From positions 2,404,125 through 2,468,124 of the forward strand of contig CM057066.1 of the NCBI GenBank assembly GCA_029945375.1: DNA of 64,000 bases. The letters are read 5' to 3'. The notes below the pieces were generated by a model that did no database searches, was not told the DNA's origin, and was given only the letters and a program-made list of their open reading frames with translations. The stretch is from Agaricus subrufescens. Lineage: Eukaryota > Basidiomycota > Agaricomycetes > Agaricales > Agaricaceae. Both the position numbers and the translations under genes were made by a program. Positions 43,421-56,369 of this stretch are shown here, piece after piece (within the stretch, counting starts at the first letter, position 1; each line of letters starts with the position of its first letter).

Positions 43421-45178
43421 TTATGATATTATCGGGTAGAGATGAGCTTTCGGAAAGACTCCCCTGATACGTTCCTCAATCCAATAAAACGGCGTCAGAT
43501 AAGTGACATCGATCGACTCTTTGTCACCAGCGCCACCAATAACAACGCCAATAATACGTCCATCACCATCAGCAACGACGGCCCCCGAATCACCAGGAGC
43601 AGAAAAAGCACCACCCCTGTACTTGTATGCATAACCCTGCGGGTGAATAGCGATTGCCGTGAACGTTGATTTAATGCTATATTCATCATCATATTCCCGG
43701 ACAAAGGATTCGATTCCACTACCATGACCAAATGTTACCCCAGTAGTATTGCTATTCTTAATGACTGTGGTAAGATCTTGGCCTTTCTTGTCAACAGTGG
43801 TTGGTTGGCAAAGCCCTTCTTCCTTGACAACATTCCCAAGCCGGAAGAGGTCATCGATCGGAAATCGCCCTATGCCAGTCATGATATCGGTATTTGGATA
43901 TAATGCCCGAGTTAAATCTGTGGGGGAAATTCCGCGTTCTACAGGTATCGGAAATGACAATCAGATTCGTCACTAAAATTCTATGTGTAGACACATACTG
44001 TGACTGAGACCATGTACGTGGAACTTCCCGAGATCAAGCACGTTGCCCTGGAACTCTTCCCAGTCAATTAAATCGCGGTGGAGCTCGATTAGGGCCCAGT
44101 CTTCCATATAGGTTTTGTCGTCCTTGCTGATAGAGATAGGGGGAGCGTAGACGACGTGTCCGAGGACCCGCTGATTCAGTGTACCCCAGGACGTCGTGAT
44201 CTGATAGTGAAACTCGATCAGAGCTTGGATTCTCCTTCTAGCGTATCTTTCTTTAGAAGTTGCTGCCTTTTCGAGGTCGTCTACACTCGACAACCCCAAG
44301 CTCCTCATCTCGGTACCGATTTCAAACATGATGGATTCAATGATCTTTTCATAGGCCGAACGGCCGAAAAGGATGACATCACGACGAGACCGTCCATCGT
44401 CGTTGTAGATGTAAAGGTCGTTGCCACACTCATTCAACGGTAGAATAACATGGCGGGCAGTAAGAACGAAGACTCGGTCGCTTTCGCCACCTTCACAGAT
44501 GTAGAGGCCCCCAGTACCTTCCAACCCAGGGAACGCTTTAGGAGCAAGTCGCAGACCGAGTGCAGGAGTGAAAGGCCCGCGTATATCGGCAATATCATCA
44601 AGCAATGTATCATGGTTGTAGAGTGTTTGACCAACCGATCGAGTGAAGACTGACTCTCGGAATGCAATCTCGACTTCAGCGAGCTGGAACTCCTTAAGAA
44701 TTTTCTTGCAGCGATTAGCTGCGTTTTGAGCTTCACCACGAGAAAGGGTACCAGGCATGACCCCCACCCAGAGAAAAACGGAACAGTGACTGGCGTTTAT
44801 TCCCGGCCGATCTTCTTCACTGAAGCGGACAGGGTCGATGCTGGTCCATTTGATATGATGTGAATCAAAGTCCTCATAGATCTGTCGGCCTAGGTCGCTC
44901 CATATTGCAGACAGTGGATGATTGAAGATTGGCATAGCCTTCCTAGAGATAGCGTAAGCTTCGGGACCTCGTGGCATGGGCCACGGGTCGCCCGTGTGGT
45001 ATATAGAGATGGGTGAGGAGGTAACGCCATAATAGTCATAGTGAGTCGCATAATAGTGTGGGTCATGGTATAAACGGAGAGATTCTTGCATGTCGTCTGG
45101 GGATGCTCTAAAGGGTGATCCAATGAGATGGCGACGCCAAGTGCTTATGCATTGGTCAAGAAAATTTTGGGTGACCAC
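43421..45178 (-). CDS. Trypsin-fold (chymotrypsin-like) protein with long N-terminal region
   Basis: Two exons, 45178-43999 and 43938-43421, give 565 residues. The C-terminal half looks like a chymotrypsin-like serine peptidase: His in VLTARHVILP (about 243), Asp in EDWALIEL (about 360), and Ser in APGDSGAVV (about 511), with a hydrophobic strand VIGGAG after it. The spacing is wide, with a charged insertion (about 265-330) between His and Asp. The first 230 residues (HDPHYYATHYDYYG, GINASHCSVFLWVGV) match no domain I can name. No signal peptide is visible, so it is probably intracellular. Such proteins recur in Agaricomycetes; the activity is not shown. It lies near the NLR array but on its far side from NLR4. 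Confidence 0.75.
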
Positions 45179-46366
45179 TAGACAAGATGAGCGCGGAGAA
45201 TCAATAACGAGTGAATGGCTGACTTTTTAAATTGTTGAGACAATGATATGTGTAATGGTGGGAGAAAGAATCGTAAGTGAGGCACGCGTCTGACTGGGGC
45301 CGGAAAAATCCGAGAGGAAGGAAGCATCGCGGCGAAACTCGCTAACAGTGTGTGAGGACCTCACAGATGATAGACAGTGTGATAAGGTGTTGTCAAATGG
45401 GATTATTCAAGAATTCTTGAATGACTCATCAGAAGCAATGCCTCATAAGGCTTACTGGTTGGCGGTTGATGTCGGTGCCTTTGTATGTCCGTTGGTACGC
45501 TTATCCTTAAAATACACTGTGAAGTACAATGGGCGTATTCCCCGGCTCGGTGTCTGGATCTCTAATAGTTTAAACGGCCACTGTTTTGAAAAGACTCAAG
45601 GATGAGTTTGGAACAAGCAAAAGAGGATTCTCACAGACTAGAAAGGGCGCTTTTTCGCAAGCTGGGGTTACATTTGCTCGATGGAAATGTTCATACTCCA
45701 ATGAGAGCCAACCGAAGCTGAGAATGAGGTTGGTTGTTGAGGGACATGAAGCTCTGCTCGACGTTGTTCAACCAAAATCATAGAGAAGCCTGTTCACAGA
45801 AATGGATTTTTGCCTGAGCAATCTTCGATGACACTCATGACGATCGTGCTTGGCATCTAAACATTGATTGGCGATGGCTCATGGAGCCGGTGGCCGATCA
45901 CGATGCCGTGGTGCTCAACGGAAATTGTGCTGCAATAAGAGTTGGAGTCCTGAGAAGTGTGGACACTGTCACCACAATATTATGATTATGGTTCAGACGG
46001 TTATAGAGTGGGGAAGAGATATGGTGGTTGGTGTAGCGGCCTCTCCGCTCGAGACGAGGGGTACTTGATGGCGGTCGCGGAAGATATTGGGCTGATTATC
46101 TTTTTGCTCGTCGCGTATACCCTTACTAATGAATTTTACATGGGATATAGAATAAGCTCAAGAGCACTGATCATAGGATTCGGGCACCGTGTGATGCTGA
46201 TTCTCGTCATTCATTTTCTCACCAATTCTCTCACCAGGCGGTCTACTCAGGATAGATCGATCCCATGGGGGGCGTTATCTCCCACTGATCACCCCCATTA
46301 CTAAATTGCATTCCCAGGATCAGTGCTTTTAAAGCCAGTGGCTGACCGCTATCTGGCAACCCGACA
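45179..46366. other. Spacer of about 1.2 kb without recognised gene
   Basis: Several plus-strand open frames occur (45348-45605, 45586-45783, 45868-46068, 45957-46304), but they overlap in different frames and none resembles a known family. It should contain promoters for the genes on both sides. A decayed gene is possible. Confidence 0.4.
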
Positions 46367-48543
46367 ATGCCAAAGACCTACACCCACACCTTCAACGAGC
46401 CCACTTTCAAGGGCGTCAGTCACATCAACACCGGGTGAGTGGTGCACCCGCTCATAAGTGAGCATTGATCACTCAGATTACGACCAGATTGTTTATCAAC
46501 AATCAATGGGTCGACCCTGTTGAAGGCGGCACCCTCGAGTATGTCGTTGTTTGTCCCGTATGACGTTAGCATTGACCTCATCTTGCTTTCAGTGTCATCA
46601 ATCCCAGTACGTCGTTCCCAGCCACGAAAACAGGTTCCTTTACATGATGGCTATCTAGCAACCGGAAAGGTTATCACCACCGTCGCCGGTGGGTCGCCCA
46701 AGGATGTCGATATCGCCGTAGAGGTTGCCGCCAAGGTACTTTTTTTCATGATATCTCCCTGCCCATACTCAGTAGTATCGACCGCTACTAGGCATACAAG
46801 AACTCATGGGGCCTCAAAGTCCCGGGTTCGGAGCGCTCACGCTTGATGAACAAGCTCGCCGATCTGATGGAGAAGCACATGGAAGAACTTGTGGCACTTG
46901 AGATGTTGAACGTCGGTACGTCATCCAAAAACCGCATATATGCACAATTGAACACGCCCTTCAATACAGGCAAGACGTACGGTCCCGCCAAGGGATTCGA
47001 TGTAGCTTCATCCATTTACACTATCAGGTACTATGCTGGTTGGGCAGATAAAATCCATGGAAAAACCATCGAGACGAGGGACACTAAGATGGCATACACG
47101 AGACACGAGCCATACGGAGTCGTAGTACGTTTATGTTATGCGCATATCCCTCTGCTTGATGCTCATATGCGCTCCGAAAGGGCTGTATTGTTCCGTGGAA
47201 CTTCCCATTGGTGCGTTCTTGCGAGTCACCTAAACTCTTTCACACCGCTCAGATGTCTGTAGTTGATGACCGTCTGGAAACTGGGACCTGCTCTATCCAC
47301 CGGAAACGTAGTCATCCTTAAACCCTCCGAGATGACGCCTCTATCGGCTCTTCGACTTGCAGACTTGTTTGTTGAGGCTGGTTTCCCTCCTGGTGTCTTT
47401 AACATCATCAATGGTTATGGTATGACTTTGTTATTTAATCACTTCTTCTCTAGTGCCCAACGTCTTCTTTAGGACACTCCGTTGGTCAGGCCATCGCTGA
47501 ACACGCGAATATCTCAAAGGTCGCGTTCACGGGGAGCACTCTCACTGGTCGTAAAATTCTCAAGGCCTCTTCGGAAACCAACTTGAAGAAGGTCACACTC
47601 GAACTAGGAGGGAAAAGCCCAACGATTATCTTTGACGACGTGGATTTGGAACAGGCGTTGAAATGGGCCTCAGCCGGAATTTTGTAAGCACCAGGCTGAG
47701 TCTTTTGGGTTTTCGAGATACTGAAACCACTGTCATCGTGCGGCCAGTATAAACATGGGGCAATCCTGTGTCGCTGCATCCCGTATCTTCGTTCAAGAAG
47801 GGATCTACGACAAATTCCTCCAAGAATTCACTAAAATCGCTCAAATCATGGCCGACAATACTGGTTCACCTTTCAACTTGAACACGCAACATGGGCCTCA
47901 AATTTCTCAAACACAATTCGACCGTGTGATGGGATTCATCAACTCTGGCAAACAGCAGGGTGCCACTGTACACATTGGTGGAGAGAGACACGGAACAGAG
48001 GGATACTTCATCAAGCCTACTATCTTCACGAACGCTACTCCCGATATGTCTATCATGCAAGACGAGATTTTCGGCCCTGTATGCTCGGTCGTCAAGTTCA
48101 AGACGGAGGAAGGTGAGTCGCCTCTTTCCCGTCGACTCTGTCGAAGAACTCGATTTTAACGATTTTCTTGATTGTAGAGGTACTGAAGATCGCGAATGAT
48201 GTGGCCTATGGTCTTGGAGCGAACGTATTCACTGAAAACACCGGCTGTGCTATGAGGATGGCACACGCTTTGGAAGCGGGCAGTGTCTGGGTTCGTTCAT
48301 ATCCTTGGCTGCAACATCATCGGTTGCTAAGTTTGATTTAGGTGAACTGCGCCCAGCAGACGGAAATGAACGTTCCGTTTGGTGGATACAAAACGTCAGG
48401 TATGGGACGGGACCTGGGACAATATGCTTTGGATTCGTGCGTCCTTTCATTTCCTTTGGCTTCTCGAGGTGTGCTGAACTGTTTTGGATGATAGGTACAC
48501 GCAAGTAAAAGCTGTTCATATCAATCTTGGTCAGAAATTGTAA
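46367..48543 (+). CDS. Aldehyde dehydrogenase (NAD(P)+), copy 2
   Basis: Paralog of the gene at 28441-30858, in the opposite orientation. It starts [16 protein letters not shown] at 46367 and ends HINLGQKL. About 12 exons read through with GT-AG introns. Motifs: [46 protein letters not shown] (general-base Glu), the nucleophile Cys in MGQSCVAAS (about 47765), EEIFGPV in the form DEIFGPV, and [15 protein letters not shown]. The order and phase of most introns match copy 1. Copy 2 lacks the introns before KPSE and inside the NMGQ segment. Likely a cytosolic or mitochondrial class 1/2-type ALDH; substrate unknown. Confidence 0.87.
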
Positions 48544-49251
48544 ATGCAAAGTGAAAGTTCGTTGCGACGTGTAGTAATAGGCATGAATCTTTATTCGTTA
48601 TTTTGTTGAACGTGAACACAGTTTGTGTGTGTGATCGACCGAATAAATATTCGGTGTTTCGAGAGGAGAGTGCTCTTGTTGTTGATGTTAGAGCTGAGGT
48701 ATTGCTAGAGCATAGTTGCGAGGTACAATGAGCCACTGGGGCAGGGAAATTAAAAACGACCCTGACCACTGTGTCACGCATCGCGAAGTGGCACCTTCTC
48801 CCCTCTCCCTCAGCTTCCCAGAAGCTCGACGCCTTGCCAATGTTTTCTTTTGCCGGGAACCTCTCGCATTCACTCCATCCGGTCTTCCATTATATTATTA
48901 TCTCGTCGATGCACCTCTGGGACAAGAATATTCAATGCATCACTTGTGTGCATGGATGTGCATGTTAAGCAAACAAGCATGTTCGATAAAAGCACGATCA
49001 CCTTCTCGACCACGCCCCAGTGTTACAGCATCATGGACATTCGTCGAAGCTTATGACATATCGGCTGCATCCAATAGGCTAGGAAGACTCGAGCTCATTC
49101 TTCTCCGCGTGATATGCCGTTGTTAGTTTAATGGCTCGATCAAGTTTCTGTTGGGAACTAGCGTTCAGCTTGTCCATATTAACCCCACCAGACCCCACGC
49201 TTGGTTTCGTGACCCCCCACACTGACTTCATAAGTATCCCTACGATTACTC
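48544..49251. other. Spacer ALDH2 / transhydrogenase
   Basis: 3' UTR of ALDH2 and promoter of the next gene. Overlapping short frames are present; nothing was recognised. Confidence 0.5.
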
Positions 49252-51415
49252 ATGTCTGCGCCAAGAAATGCTATCCTGCGCCTGATCAATGCCTCCCAAC
49301 ACACCACTTGCCCATGTCATGCTGGACACCCTTATGTTCACCCCATTAGGCAATCTCAAGCGGTGAATTCATTTCGCAATTTTGCTGCTGCGGTTCCAAA
49401 AGTCGAGAAGGAATATGCTTTTGAGGTATGTGTGTGTCTATTGAATATGACGGTTAAACGTCGTCTTAGTCTCGTTTATAGGTTGTTGCTTCGAACCTGC
49501 GGTTTGGTGATGGAGTGACTGCTGAGGTAGGAATGGATTTTAAGAATATGGGAGCTCGCAAAGTACGTTCTGGTTGTATGTTTTATTAGGAACTCTGATG
49601 GCAGTTATCTGATAGGTTGGTGTGTTTACGGATCCGAACGTCGCAAAGCTCAAACCTATGAAAGCGGTATGAATCTATCTTGAAGACATCGGTTGTTTTT
49701 TTTCTTTCTCATTTGGATCTAGGCGATAGCTGCCCTGGAATCGCAGACTGACCTACCATTCGAAGTTTACGATAAGGTTGCATGTGAGCCTACGGAGGAG
49801 AGTTGGCGTGATGCAATCAACTGGGCTCGAAAACACGATTTCAGCCATCTTCTTGCGTGAGTAGTGAATTTTTGTTCTCTTAAACGATATCTTAAGTATT
49901 ATTTGAAAGTGTCGGAGGAGGGAGCGTTATGGATACCGCGAAAGCGGCAAACCTGTAAGCTCCGACTAATATACTTACAACTTTGAAGTGAAAGGGGAAT
50001 CTAATCATAGGTTCACGGTGTACCAGGACGCTGACTTGATGGATTTTGTCAATGTGCCTATCGGTAAAGGTAGACCTGTGGACCGGGAATTACGTCCTTT
50101 GATCGCTATTCCTACCACTGCTGGAACTGGGTCAGAAACGACTGGAACTGCAATCCTCGATATTCCATCACGTTCGTTCAAAACTGGCATATCGCAGCGA
50201 GGAATGAAACCGGTTCTTGGTATTGTGGTGCGTTACTTATTTCTATTTGTGATGATCAAGATTTTGGCTCAAAGCTTGTGTGTTAATTTTACAGGATACT
50301 CAAAACACAGAATCTTGTCCGATCGAAGTTCAGATAAGTGCAGGACTTGATGTTTTATTTCACAGCATGGAGAGCTACACTGCGATTCCGTAAGTTATCG
50401 AATAGTGGACTGATATGATCTCTAATTGTTGTTAGTTATACTGAACGTACCCCGCGGCCAACAAACCCTCTCCTTCGCCCTCAATATCAAGGAAGTAATC
50501 CGCTATCTGACATTTTTGCCCTTTGGGCTTTACGAAGTACTATCAAATACTTGCCTCGTATTCATAAGTATGGTAGCGGTGATCGCGAAGCCAGAGAGCA
50601 GATGCTGTGAGTTCAATCAATATCTGCGATCAATGCAATATATAACGTTTTCATGATCTTGATTTAGTTTAGCGGCCTCCTTTGCTGGGATTGGTATGGG
50701 TAATGCTGGTTGTCATATATGTCATGCGATAAGCTATCCTGTATGAGACTGCTCATGTGCACGTGTGGTTCCAGCCTTGACCTTTGAGAGTAGATCTCTG
50801 GGTTGAACAAGAAGGGCCCGAAGTACAAGCATCCTGGTTACGTCACTGATAAACCTATCGTTCCCCATGGGATAAGGTGAAGGCACCTCTCTTCAATTGC
50901 GACACTCACACTCACATCCTTTCCCCAGTGTTGCGCTGACGGGACCCGCAGGTCAGTGCATAACTAATATGTATATAAAAGGTTGATCCGACTGGCGTTT
51001 TTAGTATTCGAATTCACGGCGCCATCATCTCCTGATCGTCATCGCCAAGCCTTAGCCATTTTCAATTCTACGACCATCTTGGACCCATCTATCGCTCGGA
51101 TTCATGATTCTGATATCGGAAAACATTTGTATGAAGCCATTGTGCGATTCCTTGATGGATTGAATGTTCCTAGAGGTTTGAAAGCAGTAGGGTGAGTTCT
51201 TGAATATTTTACGCGATTACGTTCTTGATGGCTGACGGGATTGGCTGGCTAACCATGCTTATAGATATACGCGAAGTGATGTTGATAAACTAGTGGATGG
51301 TACGATCCCGCAAAGGCGTTTGTTGGATATGGTACCTACGTTCGATAATGCGCCTTTGGCTTTGGAGGGAAGAGGGTACTTGACAAGGATTATCGAGAAT
51401 TCATTGGAGTACTAG
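49252..51415 (+). CDS. Hydroxyacid-oxoacid transhydrogenase (iron-type alcohol dehydrogenase family)
   Basis: The family (ADHFE1/HOT) couples 4-hydroxybutyrate oxidation to 2-oxoglutarate reduction in mitochondria, using tightly bound NAD. Start MSAPRNAILRLINA at 49252 followed by an Arg/Ser/Ala-rich leader to NSFRNFAAAV, a plausible mitochondrial presequence. More than ten short exons were followed. Motifs: NLRFGDGVTAEVG, nucleotide-binding VGGGSVMDTAKAA, PTTAGTGSETTGTAI, EVQISAGLDVLFHSMESYT, FAGIGMGNAGCHICHAISYP (metal-binding His pair; family usually GVHLCHGMSYP) and PHGISVALTGPA. It ends IIENSLEY. All match the family order. One possible caution is the Cys change next to the metal-site His. 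Confidence 0.88.
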
Positions 51416-51554
51416 GGGGCGGATTTCGTGAGTTACATGATAGCGGACTCGCGTGAGTGGGACAACTTCTGTAAATGTATATTGATTGCACAAACCACGT
51501 AAATGATTCCAAGCAGATGAAATAAATGATAAGGTTAACCAAGATGCAACTACT

Positions 51555-52438
51555 CTAGTTCCTACTTCTACTCGCCCAAGCATCTGAATCGTGATATTTA
51601 CTGGGTCTGATTCCAAACTTATTGCCTTTATATATACCCAACCAAGTATACACGTCTGGTTTGAACCCGATCCTCTTCAAGACCCCTGCACGGAACCTCA
51701 AAGCCTTCCTAAGCCCGTCTACCTTCTCCTTATCCAGATAATCATCGACGTAGACACATATAACGTGTCCTTCAGCTGGGTCTGGTACATCGCTATCAGC
51801 TTCCGACCCGACAAAAGATGTTTTGGATGACGAATCCAGAATTTTTCGAGAGGAAACTTTGACAGAACCGTACCCCCTATCGAACGCTACGACCCGAACG
51901 ACCTTTCTCCAGAGTTGATCTACTTCTTCTGGTGATGCATATACCAGCCACTTTCCAGACAAAACCCCATATTTGGCTGCCAGTTCGTCAATCATCTCTG
52001 GTGTTAATTTGAGTTCCTGAGCATCGACTTTCTTTTCTATCTCCAGGAATTCGTCTTGCAATCCCTCTATGTCCATACGAAACCGTTTGTGATATGCTTC
52101 TTCGTTCAGTTGTGAAGTAGGAGGTAACCCGCGATTGACACCAATCCAAGAGCAAAGACGGGAACTTGTTCTACTGGGGGGCCAGCGTTGATAGAATGGT
52201 TCGATCCGGGCGTTTGGGTTATCATCTTTCCAGTTGTAGACGATCCAGATGCCCTCATCGTCTTCGCGAAGCTTGTACAATCCCTCATCCATCTCAGACT
52301 GTACAGGACGCATGACCCAGTCCGGGAGCTGTACGACCTGTGGTGCTCAATGTCAATGAGAATCTTTGGTTAACAGAAGACTCGAATAACTTCGTGGTCC
52401 GAATCCACATCCATAGGTTGATCGATGTCAATGTCCAT
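51555..52438 (-). CDS. BLES03/DUF1917 (UPF0696) family protein
   Basis: A conserved eukaryotic family (human C11orf68) of uncertain function with an eIF4E-like fold reported for a plant member. The main exon, about 52351-51555, gives some 260 residues including WIVYNWKDDNP, GKWLVYASPEEVDQLW, VICVYVDDYLDKEKVDGLRK and PDVYTWLGIYKGNKFGIRPS, all typical of the family. A short first exon beginning at 52438 (MDIDIDQPMDVDSDHEVIR) is proposed with a donor at GTCTTC, which is a weak splice site. If it is wrong, translation may begin at MRPVQSEMDEG (52313). No membrane or signal sequence is seen. Confidence 0.82.
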
Positions 52439-52484
52439 TGTACGCGATAAAGGTGTTGATGTGAGAATTCTGACTGTCAGTGGA

Positions 52485-52994
52485 CTAGAGAGGAGCGGTG
52501 TTTGTCCGAATTGACATTGCCAAATAGACGTGTGGCTCAGATTTCAGAATCGCACATTGTGCGAGAGGAGCTCTATAAATAGAAAAGACGCCGATCACCG
52601 GGAGAAGGTCGCATATCGTCCGTCCATCGGTATGTGAAGGGAATATGGGCAAGAGATACAAGTCAACCAAGCTGATTTCGATTGTAGAATGAGCCTTTGA
52701 AAGTATTGAGGTGTAGTAGTCAGGAAGGATAAAATTTTTATCGGCCGGGGAAGGCCGGGAAAAGTAACATCGGAGCCTATAGCGCTTGATCATGGTAAGG
52801 AGATGCCCCGTAACACCATGACTGATGCTCCAGAACTTCAGCGGCGTTAAGGAGTCTTTGGCAAGCACCTCTTCCCCCGATGTTGCACGTATGAAGGATC
52901 CTTGCACTCTTTGTTGATTTTTGGTGAAAGATTTTTCGTTCAAGAGTGTAATTAGTGGCCTTATCTGGATCGGCAAAGGTAATTCAGTCAACAT
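52485..52994 (-). CDS. Hypothetical open frame, 169 codons
   Basis: An uninterrupted minus-strand frame starting MLTELPLPIQIRPL. No family resemblance, signal peptide or membrane segment is clear. It lies just upstream of the BLES03 gene and could be chance or part of a 5' UTR. Its base composition is not clearly that of a coding exon. I give it low weight. Confidence 0.2.
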   Translation of the reverse strand: MLTELPLPIQIRPLITLLNEKSFTKNQQRVQGSFIRATSGEEVLAKDSLTPLKFWSISHGVTGHLLTMIKRYRLRCYFSRPSPADKNFILPDYYTSILSKAHSTIEISLVDLYLLPIFPSHTDGRTICDLLPVIGVFSIYRAPLAQCAILKSEPHVYLAMSIRTNTAPL

Positions 52995-55900
52995 TCATGG
53001 ATTATTTCATGGAGCGAGACCACTTTTAGTCATAGAACTTTCAAAGGAGGACGATCACGCCTTTTTAGTAATATAACAAGACAGGAGTGCCGTCGAGGAG
53101 GCAACTAGATGGCAGTGGGTAACTTAGATCATCTCGGCCGGGCTGAGAATATTGAGGCTCAGACGGGCTGTGCAATTCAACTCGTATTGATATCTTAGGA
53201 ACGGCACGTCGGCGACGCTCGGCATGGTCGGGTGATCAGCTCTAGGAACCAATCTGCACGAAAAAAAACGGAATAGGCGCGGAAAATCATGCAACCACAC
53301 TTGTTTCTTGAACATGGACCATCGCCATCGCCAACCTGAAGATTGTAGCACATAGGTATGTTTGTGACAGAATATCGCCGGATATTGCTCTACTGTTCCA
53401 TTATTGCAACAGTTACGAGCTGACAGTGGCCAGCTATCCTCCAAGATAATTTTCAGGTCGATGCGCTTGTTCTTCGTCTACCAGGTCACCTAAAAAAAAT
53501 TGCAAGGCGCGACTACTTAAAGACTCGGGCGCATAACTCTATATTTCACTCGTGGGTGACATCCGCACTCGACGCTTGGACCCTCTTCCTCAAATATATG
53601 AACACCCTATTGTTGGAATTATATATCTTCATCTCCCTTGTTCTTCTTACCTCGCTCCTACCTTTGTATTCGCTATCTCGACACTTCGTGGTTCGTCCCG
53701 TCCTCCTCGCCCCTCTGCTCTCTGCTCCTGCCTCTTGACCTGCTTCCACAATGGACACTGGGGCTTCCTATTCAGACACTCGAATATGATAAAGAAATCA
53801 CACTTACTGGCTCTTCAGCATCGTGATTTTTGCGTGAATCAAGCGGACTTTTTGGTGATGCAGGATCTGCAGGAGGATGCTCTCATATGGCATCAACGGA
53901 TATTACGTAATAATATCACACGTGCGAATATTCAACGAAATGTGCAAGGCAGGTCTTGTTTCGCCTTGAACTGCGCAGCGAGAAAACGGACTTTTGAAAT
54001 CCATGACAGTTTGTCATTCCAGCTCCTTCTTGGGCAGAGGGTCTGAGTAGCGGGCTTCTACCGCTCCGTCGTTTTCTGCTTCTCTGCTTTCCCCGTACAA
54101 CTCGGCGGGGATTTCGGCAATGAATGTCACTTACCCCACAACCTGCTTCACCGAAGAACCACTGGCACTCCGGACTCCCATCTATGCGTTTGCTTCTTTC
54201 TCGGCGTTGACTCTGGTGCATAGTTTGATTGAGATCTCGCTATTGCCTTGCTTGACCGTGGCTGTCATCTCCACGGAGGACACCACTTAACGTCCACCCG
54301 GAACTATGGAACTAGGCATCAGAGATCTTTGATTCGTCATCAATAAAATCACGCTTGCTTACTCCGTTGACTGTGGCGACCTGCATCTCAGCGGCCTGTA
54401 CACCGCGATACGCCCGACGCATTTCCCCTTTATTGGGCTTCTGATTTAGCCCCCCCTCTAGGTCCCAGTCCTCAGAGAATCCATCGCCATCCTAACGGCG
54501 CCACTCATTCAGGCGTCTCAATTTATGATTTCATAAATTGGAGTATACCTACCTGCGATGAATTGGGCGTTCTTTGTTCCAAACAGTCTCACAATGGAAA
54601 ACTCACTCCAGTTTGCGTTGTTCAAGCATTCCAACCATCTGATCGGGGATTCGACTCAGCAGTGAATCAAGGGCAATTTTTGCACATCAGAAGCAGCTCC
54701 GTTCCCAATTGGGAACAGTGTTAAGTAAAGGGTACCCAGATGCAAGACGACTGCCTACCGTTATCATTACGTTCGACCCCTCATTCCACACCGAATACCG
54801 GACCATGGGGTCTCTCATGCCCGGATTGAGTTTACGAAACGAGGCTTAAATCATCGCGGGAAATCACTCTCTACTTTGCGCATTTTTCTTTCCTCTCTCG
54901 GCTTCTATGAGGAGTACAATACAGAGTCTATTTACCTTTCACTCTAGGATTGGGAATGCGGAGAGGTGGCCCCAAATTTCGAATACGAAGCAAACTTCAA
55001 ATAATATCAAGAGTGGCGTATGGAGACCAACATGCTGGATAGTCAACTAAATCGCGGCAGAACTACTGAGGCCTTCTCGACGATACGACGGAGAACTACG
55101 CGCCTGATGGCACTTCTCCACGTTGGTGACTTGAGGAAATGTCCATGGTGCGTCACCCGCATATCCTCGAGGCTACGTTGCGTCTAATACTGTCGTCGAG
55201 CTAAGTGATGGCCGAGGTTTAGTCCAGGGACTCAGGAACATCTCATCGTTTTCCGTCTTCGGCAGCATAAACTTGCAAACATACCAGATTAGTCAGTGCT
55301 GGAAATCATGGAAAGGCAATTATTCCACCTGACCATGATTTGTGAATCGCTGTCATTTGGGGAGCAGGTTACTCTGCTCAAAAGCGTTGTCCCAGAATCA
55401 GGTACGAAGATATATGCTTCTTTTTGCGACTACAGTCTTAGTCAACCTCACAAAGCATTTTAAGCATCCATCATCCTACCGCCGTGAACAGCGGCCTGAA
55501 TCATTTCCGCACTGTTAGTATCTTAGTCTATTTTGTGTGTGGAATACTTTCAGAAATGTTGGTCCTCTAGCTTGCTCTTAGTAGATGAGCGGAGGTCTGA
55601 TGCTAGACATGTCAGCAAGTCACAATCGGAGATCAATGATAAGTTTTCAGCGACCGTGACAATGCATATACGGACCTTTTCGAACAACTTTCGTCACATA
55701 CACATCCGTCTAGTGGCCTGAAACGCTCAAGAAAAGATCTACCTCCATGGAGAGTGCACCAACTCAGCGGTATTCCATGTCAGTCTTCAAAAGTGCTCCA
55801 GCGGGACAAACTCTACCCAACAACGAATAGTCCGCATTCGGTGATTGTCCCTTCACGTTCTAGAAACCGTGTACCTCCTGCCAAACCCCACGGATGCGAT

Positions 55901-56369
55901 GCCCCACTGAACTAGAAACTCGCGCTCCGCATACAACGGAAAATGGTAAGAATTTGATCCACCCTATGTATCTTTCGGTTTGACAATACTAACAGGATCG
56001 CCGACTGTAAGATTGAGTGGTCGGACCGACATTAACGAGGCGAGTACGGGCCCTTATCATACTACAGGCATAATACTGATAATTCGGTTCTAGAAATTGG
56101 TTTGACATGAACAGTAAAAGACAAGATATACATCAGTAGCGGGACAAAACACTGATACATTCTAAAACCTACTCATCTAAAGCGTAGGGCGTGCCAAACA
56201 AGAAAAAAAGGACGAAAGACGAAAGAAAGCAGAACTCCAGCATAAGATCAGGAATAACATGAAACATACTGCTGCAATCAAGCCAACGAAAATGAGGACA
56301 GGTACGTTGATCAAAGGAGATCAAAGAAGAAGAAAAGGAGAAAGAAACAAAAGAAAGAACAAAAAAATT
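52995..56369. other. Gene-poor region of about 3.3 kb
   Basis: No recognised gene. 53620-53750 is a C/T-rich leader-like tract followed by ATG in CCACAATGGACACTGG at about 53751, which resembles a fungal 5' UTR and start, but the frame closes after 12 codons and no clear exon follows. A 164-codon frame (53552-54046, plus) crosses the tract and has no family match. 54200-56250 shows no long frames. 56200-56360 is A-rich, the expected 3' UTR of the next gene on the minus strand. Confidence 0.5.

Noticed and set aside
45348..46304. A multi-exon gene in the spacer upstream of ALDH2
   Set aside because: Overlapping frames in different phases, no family match and no consistent splice pattern.
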